Below are positions 1 through 9,655 of a stretch of 35,286 nucleotides of DNA, in pieces (position 1 is the first letter of the stretch; each line of letters starts with the position of its first letter). Under the pieces are notes generated by a model. That model searched no databases. It saw only the letters and a program-made list of their open reading frames with translations, and was not told the DNA's origin. The DNA is taken from the NCBI GenBank assembly GCA_003252225.1, contig QKFE01000238.1, forward strand, positions 1 through 35,286. Direction: 5' to 3'. This DNA is from Kiritimatiellales bacterium. GTDB taxonomy: Bacteria > Verrucomicrobiota > Kiritimatiellia > Kiritimatiellales > Pontiellaceae. A program made the position numbers and the translations under genes.

Positions 1-48
1 AAAAAGCTCAACCTGCCGGCCGGTGTGGATATCACCATTAAAATCTAA
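1..48 (+). CDS. rpsJ: Ribosomal protein S10, C-terminal fragment (truncated by window start)
   Basis: Frame 1 reads KKLNLPAGVDITIKI*, typical S10 C-terminus, directly upstream of rplC. Confidence 0.85.
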   Translation, partial: KKLNLPAGVDITIKI

Positions 49-62
49 GGAAGGAGGAAATC

Positions 63-689
63 ATGAAAGGTTTAATCGGTAAAAAACTGGGCATGACTTC
101 CATCTACACTGAAGATGGTGTTGCTGTTCCGGTAACCGTTATTGAAGCGGGTCCGTGCGTTGTGACCCAGCTCAAAGGCGAAGATAAAGACGGCTATAAA
201 GCGGTGCAGCTCGGCTACGGCGACCAGAAAGAGACCCGTCTGAACAAGCCGGATCTCGGTCAGTTTAAAAAGTCCGGCCTTGCTGCCAAAAAAGTTCTCC
301 GCGAATTTCGCGTTGAAGAAACCGATGTTAACGTCGGCGACGAAGTCACCGCTGCGGCTTTTGAAGGCGTTAATTATGTGGACATCGTTGCAACTGGAAA
401 AGGCCGCGGCTTTCAGGGCGTCGTGAAGCGCCATGGATTCGGCGGCGGACGCGCCTCCCACGGCGGCGCCTGGATACGTCGCCCCGGTTCTGTCGGTATG
501 TGCGAACATCCGGGTCGCGTTTTCAAGGGCAAAAAGATGCCCGGCCAGATGGGCGATAAACGTGTTACCACTCAGAATCTCAAGGTGATTCAGATTCGTC
601 CTGAAGAAAACCTGATTCTGGTTAAAGGATCTGTTCCGGGCGCCAAAGGCGGCATCGTTACGATCAAAGAAGCCCTCAAGAAGAAATAA
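63..689 (+). CDS. rplC: Ribosomal protein L3
   Basis: MKGLIGKKLGMTSIY..., GRGFQGVVKRHGF, SVGMCEHPGRVFKGKKMPGQMG; AGGAGG RBS. Confidence 0.98.
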   Translation: MKGLIGKKLGMTSIYTEDGVAVPVTVIEAGPCVVTQLKGEDKDGYKAVQLGYGDQKETRLNKPDLGQFKKSGLAAKKVLREFRVEETDVNVGDEVTAAAFEGVNYVDIVATGKGRGFQGVVKRHGFGGGRASHGGAWIRRPGSVGMCEHPGRVFKGKKMPGQMGDKRVTTQNLKVIQIRPEENLILVKGSVPGAKGGIVTIKEALKKK

Positions 690-701
690 GCGGGGATTAT
701 C

Positions 702-1325
702 ATGAGCAAAGTACCTGTAAAAAATATTAAGGGAGACAGCGTCGGTGATTTTGACGTTGCGGATAATCTCCTCGTTCTCGATAGGGGCGACCACGCAGTG
801 CATGAAGCCGTTGTTGCATACAATGCGCACCAGCGCGCGGGCACGGCATCGACCCTCAGCAAAGCTGAAGTAAACGGCAGCGGAAAAAAACCGTGGAAGC
901 AAAAAGGCCTCGGTCGCGCCCGTGCCGGTTACAAGCAGTCCAACGTATGGCGCGGCGGTTATGTTGCGCACGGCCCGAAACCGCGGAACTACAAGAAGAA
1001 GGTTTCCAAGAAAGTGGCGAAGCTGGCTTTCGCTCGTGCATTCAGCGCGAAGATCAGTCAGGGCGACGTTACCGTGATTGACGACTTGGCGCTTGCCACT
1101 CCGAAAACCAAGGAGTTTTCCGCCGTGCTGAAAAACCTTGGGCTGGATCGCGGCGCGCTCTTCATCGTAGCCGAAACAAATGAAAACCTGCTGTTGGCAA
1201 CCCGCAACATCCAGTGTGTTGAGCTGGTTGCCGCGAAGCTGGTGAACACCTACCAGATCCTGCGTCACAAAAACGTGATCATTACCAAAGCAGGCATGGA
1301 GGCGCTTCTCGAGCGCCTCGGATAA
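702..1325 (+). CDS. rplD: Ribosomal protein L4
   Basis: KKPWKQKGLGRARAG motif, position in S10 operon. Confidence 0.97.
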   Translation: MSKVPVKNIKGDSVGDFDVADNLLVLDRGDHAVHEAVVAYNAHQRAGTASTLSKAEVNGSGKKPWKQKGLGRARAGYKQSNVWRGGYVAHGPKPRNYKKKVSKKVAKLAFARAFSAKISQGDVTVIDDLALATPKTKEFSAVLKNLGLDRGALFIVAETNENLLLATRNIQCVELVAAKLVNTYQILRHKNVIITKAGMEALLERLG

Positions 1326-1337
1326 GGAGTCTGAACA

Positions 1338-1631
1338 ATGAAGAATTCAGCTGATATTATTAAACGGGTTTTGTTGACAGAAAAGGGAGCCCTGCTTTCC
1401 GAAGCACAGAACAAATATCTGTTCTCGGTTGCCATGGACGCCAACAAGGTAGAAATCAAACGAGCAGTCGAAGAACTCTTCGAAGTCCGTGTTATGGCCG
1501 TCAATACGATGCGCCGAAAAGGTAAGATGAGACGCACGCGTACTGCCCGTTCCTTCGGAACAACTGCCGCAACGAAACGCGCGGTTGTTACTGTGCATGA
1601 AGATGACAAAGACAAGATGATGCTTGTCTAA
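1338..1631 (+). CDS. rplW: Ribosomal protein L23
   Basis: L23 fold sequence (LLTEKGALLSEAQNKYLFSVAMDANKVEIKRAVEELFEVRV), position. Confidence 0.96.
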   Translation: MKNSADIIKRVLLTEKGALLSEAQNKYLFSVAMDANKVEIKRAVEELFEVRVMAVNTMRRKGKMRRTRTARSFGTTAATKRAVVTVHEDDKDKMMLV

Positions 1632-1643
1632 GGAGCAAATGGA

Positions 1644-2471
1644 ATGCCTTTAAAACCAAACAAACCGTATACACCGAGCCGCCGGCACATGGTGTTATCG
1701 GATTTCGCGGAAATCACGAAAAGCTCCCCGGAGCGTTCGCTGGTTAAAGCGAAAAAAAGCAAAGCCGGACGTAACAGCGCGGGCCGTATTTCCGTGCGTC
1801 ACCGCGGGGGCGGGCACAAGCGCCGTTACCGTGTGATCGACTTCAAGCGCGACAAGTTCGGCGTTCCCGCCAAAGTTGCCGCGATCGAGTACGATCCCAA
1901 CCGTTCAGCGCGTATCGCACTGCTGCATTATGCAGACGGTGAAAAACGCTACATCATTGCCCCGGCAGGTCTCGAAGTCGGAACCACCATCATGTCCGGC
2001 CCTGACGCTGAGCCTTCACTGGGCAACGCGCTTCCGCTGGGTAAGATTCCGGTCGGTATGGCGGTGCATAATATTGAGCTTATTTCCGGAAAAGGCGGGC
2101 AGCTGGTTCGTTCTGCAGGAACATCCGCTCAGTTGATGTCGCGTGAAGCCGAGTGGGCCAACGTGAAGATGCCTTCCGGCGAAATCCGGATGATCCGCAC
2201 CAACTGTCTGGCTACGATCGGCCGCGTCGGCAACGTTGAGCACAACAACATCGTAATGGGTAAAGCCGGTCGTAAGCGCTGGCTGGGCATCCGCCCGACT
2301 GTCCGCGGTGTTGCGATGAACCCGGTTGACCATCCGATGGGCGGCGGTGAAGGCCGTACATCCGGCGGCGGGCATCCGCAGTCCCCGTGGGGTCTGCTTG
2401 CGAAGGGTAAGAAAACCCGCAACAAGAAAAAACAGACCTCGCAGTATATTGTTGAACGGAGGAAGAAATAA
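1644..2471 (+). CDS. rplB: Ribosomal protein L2
   Basis: [46 protein letters not shown]. Confidence 0.98.
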   Translation: MPLKPNKPYTPSRRHMVLSDFAEITKSSPERSLVKAKKSKAGRNSAGRISVRHRGGGHKRRYRVIDFKRDKFGVPAKVAAIEYDPNRSARIALLHYADGEKRYIIAPAGLEVGTTIMSGPDAEPSLGNALPLGKIPVGMAVHNIELISGKGGQLVRSAGTSAQLMSREAEWANVKMPSGEIRMIRTNCLATIGRVGNVEHNNIVMGKAGRKRWLGIRPTVRGVAMNPVDHPMGGGEGRTSGGGHPQSPWGLLAKGKKTRNKKKQTSQYIVERRKK

Positions 2472-2740
2472 TGGCTCGTTCGCTTAAAAAAGGTCCGTAC
2501 GTTGATCTGAAACTGGTCAAGAAGGTTCGTAAAATGGAAGAGGGCGGCCGCAAGCAGCCCATCAAAACCTGGGCCCGCAATTCCATGATTGTTCCGGAAT
2601 TCGTCGGCCACACCTTCAATGTTCACAACGGCAAAGTTTTCGTTCCGGTGTTTGTAACGGAGAATATGGTCGGGCACAAACTGGGTGAGTTTTCACCTAC
2701 CCGCGCCTTCAAAACTCACGGTATGGCGACGGAAAAATAG
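2471..2740 (+). CDS. rpsS: Ribosomal protein S19
   Basis: [18 protein letters not shown]..., [15 protein letters not shown]; overlaps rplB stop. Confidence 0.97.
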   Translation: MARSLKKGPYVDLKLVKKVRKMEEGGRKQPIKTWARNSMIVPEFVGHTFNVHNGKVFVPVFVTENMVGHKLGEFSPTRAFKTHGMATEK

Positions 2741-2796
2741 TCTGGTGGGATTTTTCAGCCGAAATCGCTGGATTTCGATTGGTAAATCCCTAGACT
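2739..2796 (+). other. Nested stem-loop candidate RNA element between rpsS and rplV
   Basis: Perfect complementary arms AGTCT/AGACT, GGGATTT/AAATCCC and CGAAATC/GATTTCG (loop GCTG) in the longest gap of the S10 operon. Confidence 0.55.
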
Positions 2797-2838
2797 GTCC
2801 GCCCTTTATTCCCCGTGGAAAATTGAGGTTGAAAACAC

Positions 2839-3174
2839 ATGGAAGTGTCAGCAACAACTAAATATGTGCGCCTGTCGCCGACCAAAGCCCGTGATCTGGC
2901 AAATGAGATCAAGGGGCTGTCGGTTGCCGATGCGCTGCGCATCACAGAATTCAATGCCCGCAAGGCTGCTCTACAGATTGGAAAAACCCTTAAATCAGCG
3001 ATTGCAAATGCTGAAAATAATGAGGGGCTTCCGGTCGAGAGCCTGTATGTTAAGAACGCCATCGTGGATGGCGGCCCGGTAATGAAACGTTACCGTCCGC
3101 GTGCACGTGGCATGGCGAGTCCGATCCAGAAGAAGACCAGCCATATCACCGTCATTTTAACTGATAAAGCATAG
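2839..3174 (+). CDS. rplV: Ribosomal protein L22
   Basis: L22 sequence incl. YRPRARGMASPIQKKTSHITVIL. Confidence 0.96.
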   Translation: MEVSATTKYVRLSPTKARDLANEIKGLSVADALRITEFNARKAALQIGKTLKSAIANAENNEGLPVESLYVKNAIVDGGPVMKRYRPRARGMASPIQKKTSHITVILTDKA

Positions 3175-3190
3175 TTGAGAGGAGACTGTT

Positions 3191-3817
3191 TTGGGACAGA
3201 AAGTTAATCCTATTGGACTGAGGCTTGCGCTGAACAAAGACTGGCGTTCCCGCTGGTATGCGGAGAAGCGCGACTTCGGCGCCATGCTGAAGGAAGACAT
3301 TGACATCCGTGAAATCGTCGCTGAACGACTCAAAGATGCTGCAGTGTCGGATATTTATGTTGAGCGTTATGCCAACCGTATTCGCGTGACCATCAAAACC
3401 GCGCGCCCCGGCCTGGTTATCGGCCGTAAGGGTGAAGACATCGACAGCCTTCGCGAAGAACTCGCACGGATCACAAAAAAAGAGGTCTATGTTGAGATCG
3501 CCGAGGTGAAAAAACCGGATCTGGATGCCACGCTGGTCGCCGCCAATGTTGCGATGCAGCTGGAACGCCGTGTTTCTTACCGCCGTGCGATGAAGCGTGC
3601 GCTTCAGCTGGCGATGGACAACGGCGGGCTGGGCATCAAAATCACGGTTGCCGGACGTCTGGGCGGGGCTGAAATTGCCCGTACGGAAAGCTATAAAGAA
3701 GGCAAGATTCCGCTGCACACGCTGCGCGCTAATATTGATTACGGCGTGGCTGAGGCAAACACCGTTGCCGGTATTATCGGCATTAAAGTGTGGATCTGCA
3801 AAGAGAACGAAAAGTAA
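3191..3817 (+). CDS. rpsC: Ribosomal protein S3 (TTG start)
   Basis: MGQKVNPIGLRL..., VIGRKGEDIDSLREEL; TTG start after GAGAGGAG. Confidence 0.97.
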   Translation: MGQKVNPIGLRLALNKDWRSRWYAEKRDFGAMLKEDIDIREIVAERLKDAAVSDIYVERYANRIRVTIKTARPGLVIGRKGEDIDSLREELARITKKEVYVEIAEVKKPDLDATLVAANVAMQLERRVSYRRAMKRALQLAMDNGGLGIKITVAGRLGGAEIARTESYKEGKIPLHTLRANIDYGVAEANTVAGIIGIKVWICKENEK

Positions 3818-3832
3818 GCAGGAGTTTGAACC

Positions 3833-4252
3833 ATGCCTTTAATGCCGAAACGAGTTAAATACAGGAAAGTCCAGCGCGGTTCGCGCCGCGGCCTTGCACA
3901 GGCGGGCAATGCGCTGGCCTATGGAGAGTATGGTCTCCAGGCGTTGGAGCGCGGGTGGATCACGAACGTGCAACTTGAAGCATGCCGTGTTGCCGCAAAC
4001 CGCGCAATGAAACGTAAAGGGAAACTGTGGATTCGCGTTTTCCCCGATAAACCAATTACGAAGAAGCCGTTGGAAGTTCGTATGGGTAAAGGTAAAGGCG
4101 GCGTCGACACTTGGGTCGCCGTTGTTAAACCCGGAACCATGCTCTTCGAAATCGACGGGATTCCGGAATCTCTGGCAAAAGAGTGTTTGCGTCTTTCCGC
4201 AACCAAACTGCCGATCCGGGCCCGTTTCGTTCAGCGGCATGCTCATGACTAA
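3833..4252 (+). CDS. rplP: Ribosomal protein L16
   Basis: [17 protein letters not shown]..., [18 protein letters not shown]. Confidence 0.97.
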   Translation: MPLMPKRVKYRKVQRGSRRGLAQAGNALAYGEYGLQALERGWITNVQLEACRVAANRAMKRKGKLWIRVFPDKPITKKPLEVRMGKGKGGVDTWVAVVKPGTMLFEIDGIPESLAKECLRLSATKLPIRARFVQRHAHD

Positions 4253-4268
4253 GGAATAGGGTGGGCCA

Positions 4269-4463
4269 ATGAAAATTAACGAATTAAAAGAAATGACGAT
4301 GGAAGAGCTGGATGCTCAGCTTGCGGATATCAAAAAAGAGCAGTTCAATCTGAAACTGCAACAGGTGTCCGGCCAGCTGGAAAACCCGGCGCGCATGAAA
4401 GAACTGCGTCGCACGGTTGCCCGCATCAAGACCCTCCAGAACGGCAAGAAAGTTGAAGGGTAG
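4269..4463 (+). CDS. rpmC: Ribosomal protein L29
   Basis: Short helical L29 sequence [18 protein letters not shown]..., position after L16. Confidence 0.95.
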   Translation: MKINELKEMTMEELDAQLADIKKEQFNLKLQQVSGQLENPARMKELRRTVARIKTLQNGKKVEG

Positions 4464-4468
4464 AGGTC

Positions 4469-4732
4469 ATGGAAGAGAAAAGACATCTCAGAAAGACCCG
4501 TGAAGGTCGTGTGAGCAGCAAAAGCGGCGACAAAACCATTGTGGTTTTGATTGAGCGCCGCCTGCGCCATCCGCTCTATGGCAAGGAAATCCGCGTCTCC
4601 AAAAAGGTTCACGCCCATGACGAGGATAACCGTGCAAATGTCGGCGACGTTGTTCGCGTGATGGAAACCCGCCCGATGAGCAAGCTGAAACGCTGGCGTC
4701 TGGTGGATGTGATTTCGGAAGCGGCTAAATAA
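4469..4732 (+). CDS. rpsQ: Ribosomal protein S17
   Basis: [32 protein letters not shown]. Confidence 0.96.
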   Translation: MEEKRHLRKTREGRVSSKSGDKTIVVLIERRLRHPLYGKEIRVSKKVHAHDEDNRANVGDVVRVMETRPMSKLKRWRLVDVISEAAK

Positions 4733-4743
4733 GGGTTAGAGCA

Positions 4744-5109
4744 ATGATTCAGGAACAAACACGTTTGAAAGTTGCGGATAACTCCGGTGCACGTTCTGTG
4801 ATGTGCATCCGCGTGCTGGGCACAAAGAGCAAAGTCGCCGGCGTCGGCGATATCATCCGCGTATCCGTTAAGGAAGCACTGCCGAACAGTGCGGTGAAGA
4901 AGGGCGACCTCTACAAGGCGGTTGTTGTTCGCACCAAAAGCACTATTCGTCGTCCCGACGGCTCCTGCCTTCGTTTCGACAGCAATGCGGCCGTGATTAT
5001 TGACGATAACAAAAACCCGCGCGGCACCCGTATTTTCGGGCCGGTCGCCCGTGAGCTTCGCGACAAGGACTTCATGAAAGTCGTGTCACTGGCTCCGGAA
5101 GTACTGTAA
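4744..5109 (+). CDS. rplN: Ribosomal protein L14
   Basis: [26 protein letters not shown]..., [28 protein letters not shown]. Confidence 0.98.
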   Translation: MIQEQTRLKVADNSGARSVMCIRVLGTKSKVAGVGDIIRVSVKEALPNSAVKKGDLYKAVVVRTKSTIRRPDGSCLRFDSNAAVIIDDNKNPRGTRIFGPVARELRDKDFMKVVSLAPEVL

Positions 5110-5130
5110 GCGCAGGGCAGGAGTTTTAGC

Positions 5131-5358
5131 ATGAGCAAAGCCAGAATCAAAAAAGGCGACACGGTCACCGTGATCACCGGAGAAGACAAAGGCAAGTCGG
5201 GCAAAGTTCTCCAGGTCAGCCCCGAAAGCGGGCGGATCCTTGTTGAAGGAGTTAACTTTGTGAAAAAACACATGCGGAAGAGCGAGGAAAACCCGCAGGG
5301 CGGAGTTGTGGAAAAAGAAGCTTCTATCCACATCTCTAACGTGAAGGTTTCCGCATAA
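5131..5358 (+). CDS. rplX: Ribosomal protein L24
   Basis: KOW motif [23 protein letters not shown]. Confidence 0.96.
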   Translation: MSKARIKKGDTVTVITGEDKGKSGKVLQVSPESGRILVEGVNFVKKHMRKSEENPQGGVVEKEASIHISNVKVSA

Positions 5359-5400
5359 CCGTTCCAAGCATTGGAACCGTAATTTTGGAGGAAGGGTGCA

Positions 5401-5949
5401 ATGGCCCCAACACTGAAAACTAAATATGAAAAAGCTGTCGTTCCGAAGCTCCTCGAGAGCCAGGGATACAGCAGCAAAATGCAGGTTCCCGCAATCAAGA
5501 AGATCGTACTGAACCTCTGTGTGTCGGTGAACTATGACCGCGACACGTTGACCGCGCTGGCCGACGACCTCGGCAAAATCACCGGTCAGAAGGCTGTTAT
5601 CACAAAAGCCAAGAAGAGCGTATCGAACTTCAAATTGCGTGAAGGAATGCCGATCGGCGCACGCGTCACGCTGCGCGGTGATCGGATGTATGAATTCATG
5701 GACCGTCTGGTCAACGTCACGCTCCCGCGTATTCGCGACTTCCGCGGAATCCCGGGGGATTCATTCGACGGGCAGGGCAACTATTCCATGGGTCTTCAGG
5801 AACAGACGGTGTTCCCGGAAATCGACCCGGATAAAGTGAAAAAAGCCCACGGAATGGACATCACGTTCGTAACATCAGCCACTAAAGACGACGAGGCCAA
5901 AGAGCTGCTGACCCTCATGGGAATGCCGTTCAAAGCGGGCAACGACTAA
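5401..5949 (+). CDS. rplE: Ribosomal protein L5
   Basis: L5 sequence incl. [37 protein letters not shown]. Confidence 0.98.
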   Translation: MAPTLKTKYEKAVVPKLLESQGYSSKMQVPAIKKIVLNLCVSVNYDRDTLTALADDLGKITGQKAVITKAKKSVSNFKLREGMPIGARVTLRGDRMYEFMDRLVNVTLPRIRDFRGIPGDSFDGQGNYSMGLQEQTVFPEIDPDKVKKAHGMDITFVTSATKDDEAKELLTLMGMPFKAGND

Positions 5950-5964
5950 GGAAGGATTCATATC

Positions 5965-6363
5965 ATGGTTTTATCAGATCCAATCGCAGATATGTTGACC
6001 CGTATTCGCAACGCGAACATGGCCGAAAAAACGGAAGTGGCGATGCCGCACTCCAAAATGAAGAGTGAAATCGCGCGCATCCTCAAGGCTGAAGGGTTCA
6101 TCAAAGATTACATCATGGAAAACGTCGGCGGAAAACCCGCGCTGAAAGTTTTCCTCAAATACACGATTGACCGCGAGCCGGTCATTCAGGGGCTTCGCCG
6201 TATCAGCAAGCCGAGCTGCCGCAAGTATGTCAACGCAGAGGAAATTCCGCGCGTACTCGGCGGAATCGGGTTGGCTATTCTGAGCACGTCGTCCGGTGTG
6301 ATCACCGACGATGAGGCCCGCACAAAAAACATCGGAGGCGAAGTCCTCTGCTACGTTTGGTAG
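5965..6363 (+). CDS. rpsH: Ribosomal protein S8
   Basis: DPIADMLTRIRNAN..., STSSGVITDDEAR. Confidence 0.97.
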   Translation: MVLSDPIADMLTRIRNANMAEKTEVAMPHSKMKSEIARILKAEGFIKDYIMENVGGKPALKVFLKYTIDREPVIQGLRRISKPSCRKYVNAEEIPRVLGGIGLAILSTSSGVITDDEARTKNIGGEVLCYVW

Positions 6364-6377
6364 ACGGGAGATTTGTT

Positions 6378-6917
6378 ATGTCAAGAGTAGGTAAACAACC
6401 CATTTCCATTCCCGACGGAGTCTCCGTCGAAGTCGCCGGCCAGACCGTTACGGTTAAAGGCGCGAAAGGCGAATCCGCATATACAGCACCGGCATGTATC
6501 GGCGTACAGACGGAAGACAGCAACGTTGTGGTGTCGCTGGTTGATGCAACCAAGTTCGGCAAAGCCATGTTCGGCACCGTCCGTAGCCTGATCAATAACA
6601 TGATCGTTGGCGTCAGCAAAGGATACAAGAAAGACCTGATCATTGAAGGCGTCGGTTACAAAGCCGTGCTGCAGGGCGAAACAATTATTCTTTCGCTCGG
6701 TTATTCACACGACATCAGCTATAGCATTCCGGACGGAGTCAAAGTTGAAGTGGCCGGCAACGGAACCGCTGTTTCGATCGAAGGCATCGACAAGCAGCTG
6801 GTCGGTCAGGTTGCCGCGCGCATCCGCGACTATTCGCCGGTTGAACCGTACAAAGGCAAAGGCGTTCGTTACTCTGGTGAGCAGGTTCGCCGTAAGGAAG
6901 GTAAGGCGGTTGCATAA
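6378..6917 (+). CDS. rplF: Ribosomal protein L6
   Basis: MSRVGKQPISIPDGVSVEV..., YKGKGVRYSGEQVRRKEGKA; ATG at 6378 preferred over the upstream ORF start at 6357. Confidence 0.97.
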   Translation: MSRVGKQPISIPDGVSVEVAGQTVTVKGAKGESAYTAPACIGVQTEDSNVVVSLVDATKFGKAMFGTVRSLINNMIVGVSKGYKKDLIIEGVGYKAVLQGETIILSLGYSHDISYSIPDGVKVEVAGNGTAVSIEGIDKQLVGQVAARIRDYSPVEPYKGKGVRYSGEQVRRKEGKAVA

Positions 6918-7252
6918 TGGCTATTAAATCGAAAAAAGAACTTAGAAAACGTCGCCACTTCCGAGTGCGCAACAAGATTTCGGGCACCAGTGAACGTCCG
7001 CGTATGGCGGTCTTTCGCTCCAATAAGCGCCTTGAGGTCCAGTTCATTGATGACTATGCCCGCAAAACCATCGCCGGCGTTTCCATCAATGGAAAGAATG
7101 CCGAAGCGGCAAAAGAACTGGGTGAAAAAGCTGCGGAAGCCGCCAAAGCTCAGGGCATCAAAACGGTTGTTTTCGACCGCGGCGGATTTGCATACGGCAG
7201 TAACCTGAAAACACTCGCAGACAGCGCCCGCGCAGCGGGTCTTCAATTCTAG
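6917..7252 (+). CDS. rplR: Ribosomal protein L18
   Basis: [35 protein letters not shown]. Confidence 0.96.
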   Translation: MAIKSKKELRKRRHFRVRNKISGTSERPRMAVFRSNKRLEVQFIDDYARKTIAGVSINGKNAEAAKELGEKAAEAAKAQGIKTVVFDRGGFAYGSNLKTLADSARAAGLQF

Positions 7253-7262
7253 GAGTTTCCAA

Positions 7263-7835
7263 ATGGCAGAAGAACGTACAGAACGTACAGAACGTACAGA
7301 ACGCAGAGGGCGCCGTGACGGAGGCGGCCGCGGTCGCCGCGGCAAACGCAACGAAGACGCACAGGAAGTCCGCGAAAAGCCGGAATTCGAAGAGCGCGTG
7401 GTTCACATCAGCCGCAACTCCAAAGTTGTAAAGGGCGGACGCCGTTTCAGCTTTGGTGCGCTGGTTGTTGTGGGCGACGGTAAAGGCCGCGTCGGTTACG
7501 GCCTCGGCAAAGCCGCCGAGGTTTCCGAAGCGATCCGCAAAGCCGGGGATACCGCAAAACGCAATATGATGAGTGTTACGATGCGCGGCACAACGCTTCC
7601 GCACGATGCGCTCGGCAAATTCAGCGGAGCTCAGGTTTTGATTCGCCCGGCCTCCGAAGGTACCGGTATTATTGCCGGCGGCCCTTGCCGTGCCGTACTC
7701 GAGCTTGCAGGTGTGCGCGACGTACTTGCAAAATCGCTCGGTTCCAACAATCACCTCAATGTAACGAAAGCAACCCTGAAAGCATTGTCCAAGCTCCGCT
7801 CCAAGCAGGAAGCACTGGCCATTCGGAAAGGGTAG
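7263..7835 (+). CDS. rpsE: Ribosomal protein S5 with repetitive basic N-terminus
   Basis: [29 protein letters not shown]-terminal [15 protein letters not shown]. Confidence 0.97.
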   Translation: MAEERTERTERTERRGRRDGGGRGRRGKRNEDAQEVREKPEFEERVVHISRNSKVVKGGRRFSFGALVVVGDGKGRVGYGLGKAAEVSEAIRKAGDTAKRNMMSVTMRGTTLPHDALGKFSGAQVLIRPASEGTGIIAGGPCRAVLELAGVRDVLAKSLGSNNHLNVTKATLKALSKLRSKQEALAIRKG

Positions 7836-7847
7836 GGGGATTCAATC

Positions 7848-8288
7848 ATGGATTTACATTCATTAAAACCAGCAGCCGGTTCCAAGCAGCGGAAGATCCG
7901 CGTCGGTCGAGGCCGCGCATCCGGCAAAGGTAAAACCGCAGGACGCGGTCATAAAGGACAGTATGCGCGCGCAGGCGCTTCTCACAAGCCGCTGTTCGAA
8001 GGGGGCCAGATGCCCCTCGTGCGTAAGCTTCCGAAGCGCGGATTCAATAACTATAATCGCAAAGAGATCCTTCCGGTGAATCTCGACGCCCTCAATGTTT
8101 TTGAGGACGGAACAGAAGTGACCATCGAACTGCTCAAAGAGCAGGGACTGGTAAACGGACGTTTCGACGGCGTTAAGGTTCTCGGAAACGGAAATGTGGA
8201 AAAGAAGCTGACGGTTAAAGTCAACGCCTTCTCCGCCTCGGCGAAAGAAAAGATTGAAGCCGCCGGGGGAACCTGCGAAGTCGTGTAA
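7848..8288 (+). CDS. rplO: Ribosomal protein L15
   Basis: [41 protein letters not shown]. Confidence 0.97.
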   Translation: MDLHSLKPAAGSKQRKIRVGRGRASGKGKTAGRGHKGQYARAGASHKPLFEGGQMPLVRKLPKRGFNNYNRKEILPVNLDALNVFEDGTEVTIELLKEQGLVNGRFDGVKVLGNGNVEKKLTVKVNAFSASAKEKIEAAGGTCEVV

Positions 8289-8311
8289 TTAAGACGAAAG
8301 GCCACATTGCC

Positions 8312-9655
8312 ATGCTTTCCGCGTTTGTAAATACGTTCAAGATTGCCGAGCTCAGACAGCGTATCCTTTTTACGTTCGGTCTGATCTTCATTTGCCGATT
8401 GATTGCCGCCATTCCGCTTCCCGGGGTGGATGCTGCTGCGCTGCGCGATTTTATCGCATCGCAGACCGGGGCAGATGGAGGGCTCGTAGGTATCATGGAT
8501 CTGTTCAGCGGCGGGGCGCTCCTGCAGTGCTCTATCGGGACACTGGGCATTATGCCGTATATCAGTGCCTCGATTATCATTCAGTTGATGACTGCTGTAA
8601 TCCCGCATCTTGAAAAGCTTGCGCGGGAAGGCGATGTGGGCCGTCAGAAAATTACACAATACACCCGTTATTTAACCGTAATTATCTGCTCCTTTCAGGC
8701 CATTGCGATGGGCGCAGCGCTGCAGGGTGGGGGCTATTTCGGAATTCCGGCAGAGATTGTCCGGATTCCGGGCCTCGGCTTCATTCTGCTCACCATGCTT
8801 TCATTGGTAACCGGTTCGCTGTTGCTGATGTGGATCGGTGAGCAGATGACGGACCGCGGTATCGGTAACGGGATTTCGTTAATTATTACGATCAATATTA
8901 TCAGCAGAATGCCGATGGCCATCAGTACGCTGGTTGACAAGCTGACACCGGTTGACGGCATTGCCGAAATCACCGTATTCCATTTGGCGTTTCTGATTGC
9001 GCTGATTTTCTTTGTGATTCTGGGAGTTGTTGCGGTAACGCAGGCTCAGCAGAAAATCCCGGTGCAGTTTGCCAAACGGATGGTCGGGCGCAAAATGATG
9101 CAGGGCGGAACATCGCACCTGCCGTTGCGCGTGAACTATTCCGGCGTAATGCCGATCATCTTTGCATCCGCTATTCTTGGTATTTTTCCAATGATCGGCG
9201 CTAAGCTTCCGTGGGACGCTGCCAAAGCCTGGGCATCCAGCTTCCCGACTTCAGGCTGGTACATGTTCTGGTTCGGGATCATGATCCTGTTCTTCTCCTA
9301 TTTCTGGGTGGCGACGCAGTTCAACCCGATTCAGATCGCGGACGACCTGAAACGCCGCGGCGGTTATATCCCGGGCATCCGCCCCGGTCAGCCGACCGCA
9401 AAATTCCTTGATGATTCGATGTCGCGCCTGACGCTTGCCGGTGCCGTATTCCTGACGGCGATCGCGGTTATGCCGTACATCATGACCTCCCAATTTGAAA
9501 TTCCGTGGATTGTCGCCTCCTTTTTCGGCGGAACCAGCCTGCTCATTATTGTGGGCGTGATGCTGGATACAATGCGCCAGATTGAATCGCATCTGCTGAT
9601 GCGCCACTATGACGGCTTCCTGAAAAAAGGAAAAATGCGCGGGCGCGGGAAATAA
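8312..9655 (+). CDS. secY: Preprotein translocase subunit SecY
   Basis: Polytopic 447 aa, SecY signatures IPLPGVD, GIMPYISASIIIQLM, QFNPIQIADDLKRRGGYIPGIRPG. Confidence 0.98.
   Translation: MLSAFVNTFKIAELRQRILFTFGLIFICRLIAAIPLPGVDAAALRDFIASQTGADGGLVGIMDLFSGGALLQCSIGTLGIMPYISASIIIQLMTAVIPHLEKLAREGDVGRQKITQYTRYLTVIICSFQAIAMGAALQGGGYFGIPAEIVRIPGLGFILLTMLSLVTGSLLLMWIGEQMTDRGIGNGISLIITINIISRMPMAISTLVDKLTPVDGIAEITVFHLAFLIALIFFVILGVVAVTQAQQKIPVQFAKRMVGRKMMQGGTSHLPLRVNYSGVMPIIFASAILGIFPMIGAKLPWDAAKAWASSFPTSGWYMFWFGIMILFFSYFWVATQFNPIQIADDLKRRGGYIPGIRPGQPTAKFLDDSMSRLTLAGAVFLTAIAVMPYIMTSQFEIPWIVASFFGGTSLLIIVGVMLDTMRQIESHLLMRHYDGFLKKGKMRGRGK

Noticed and set aside
72-1268. 398-aa minus-strand ORF across rplC and rplD
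   Set aside because: Antisense shadow of two unmistakable ribosomal protein genes; no recognisable domain.
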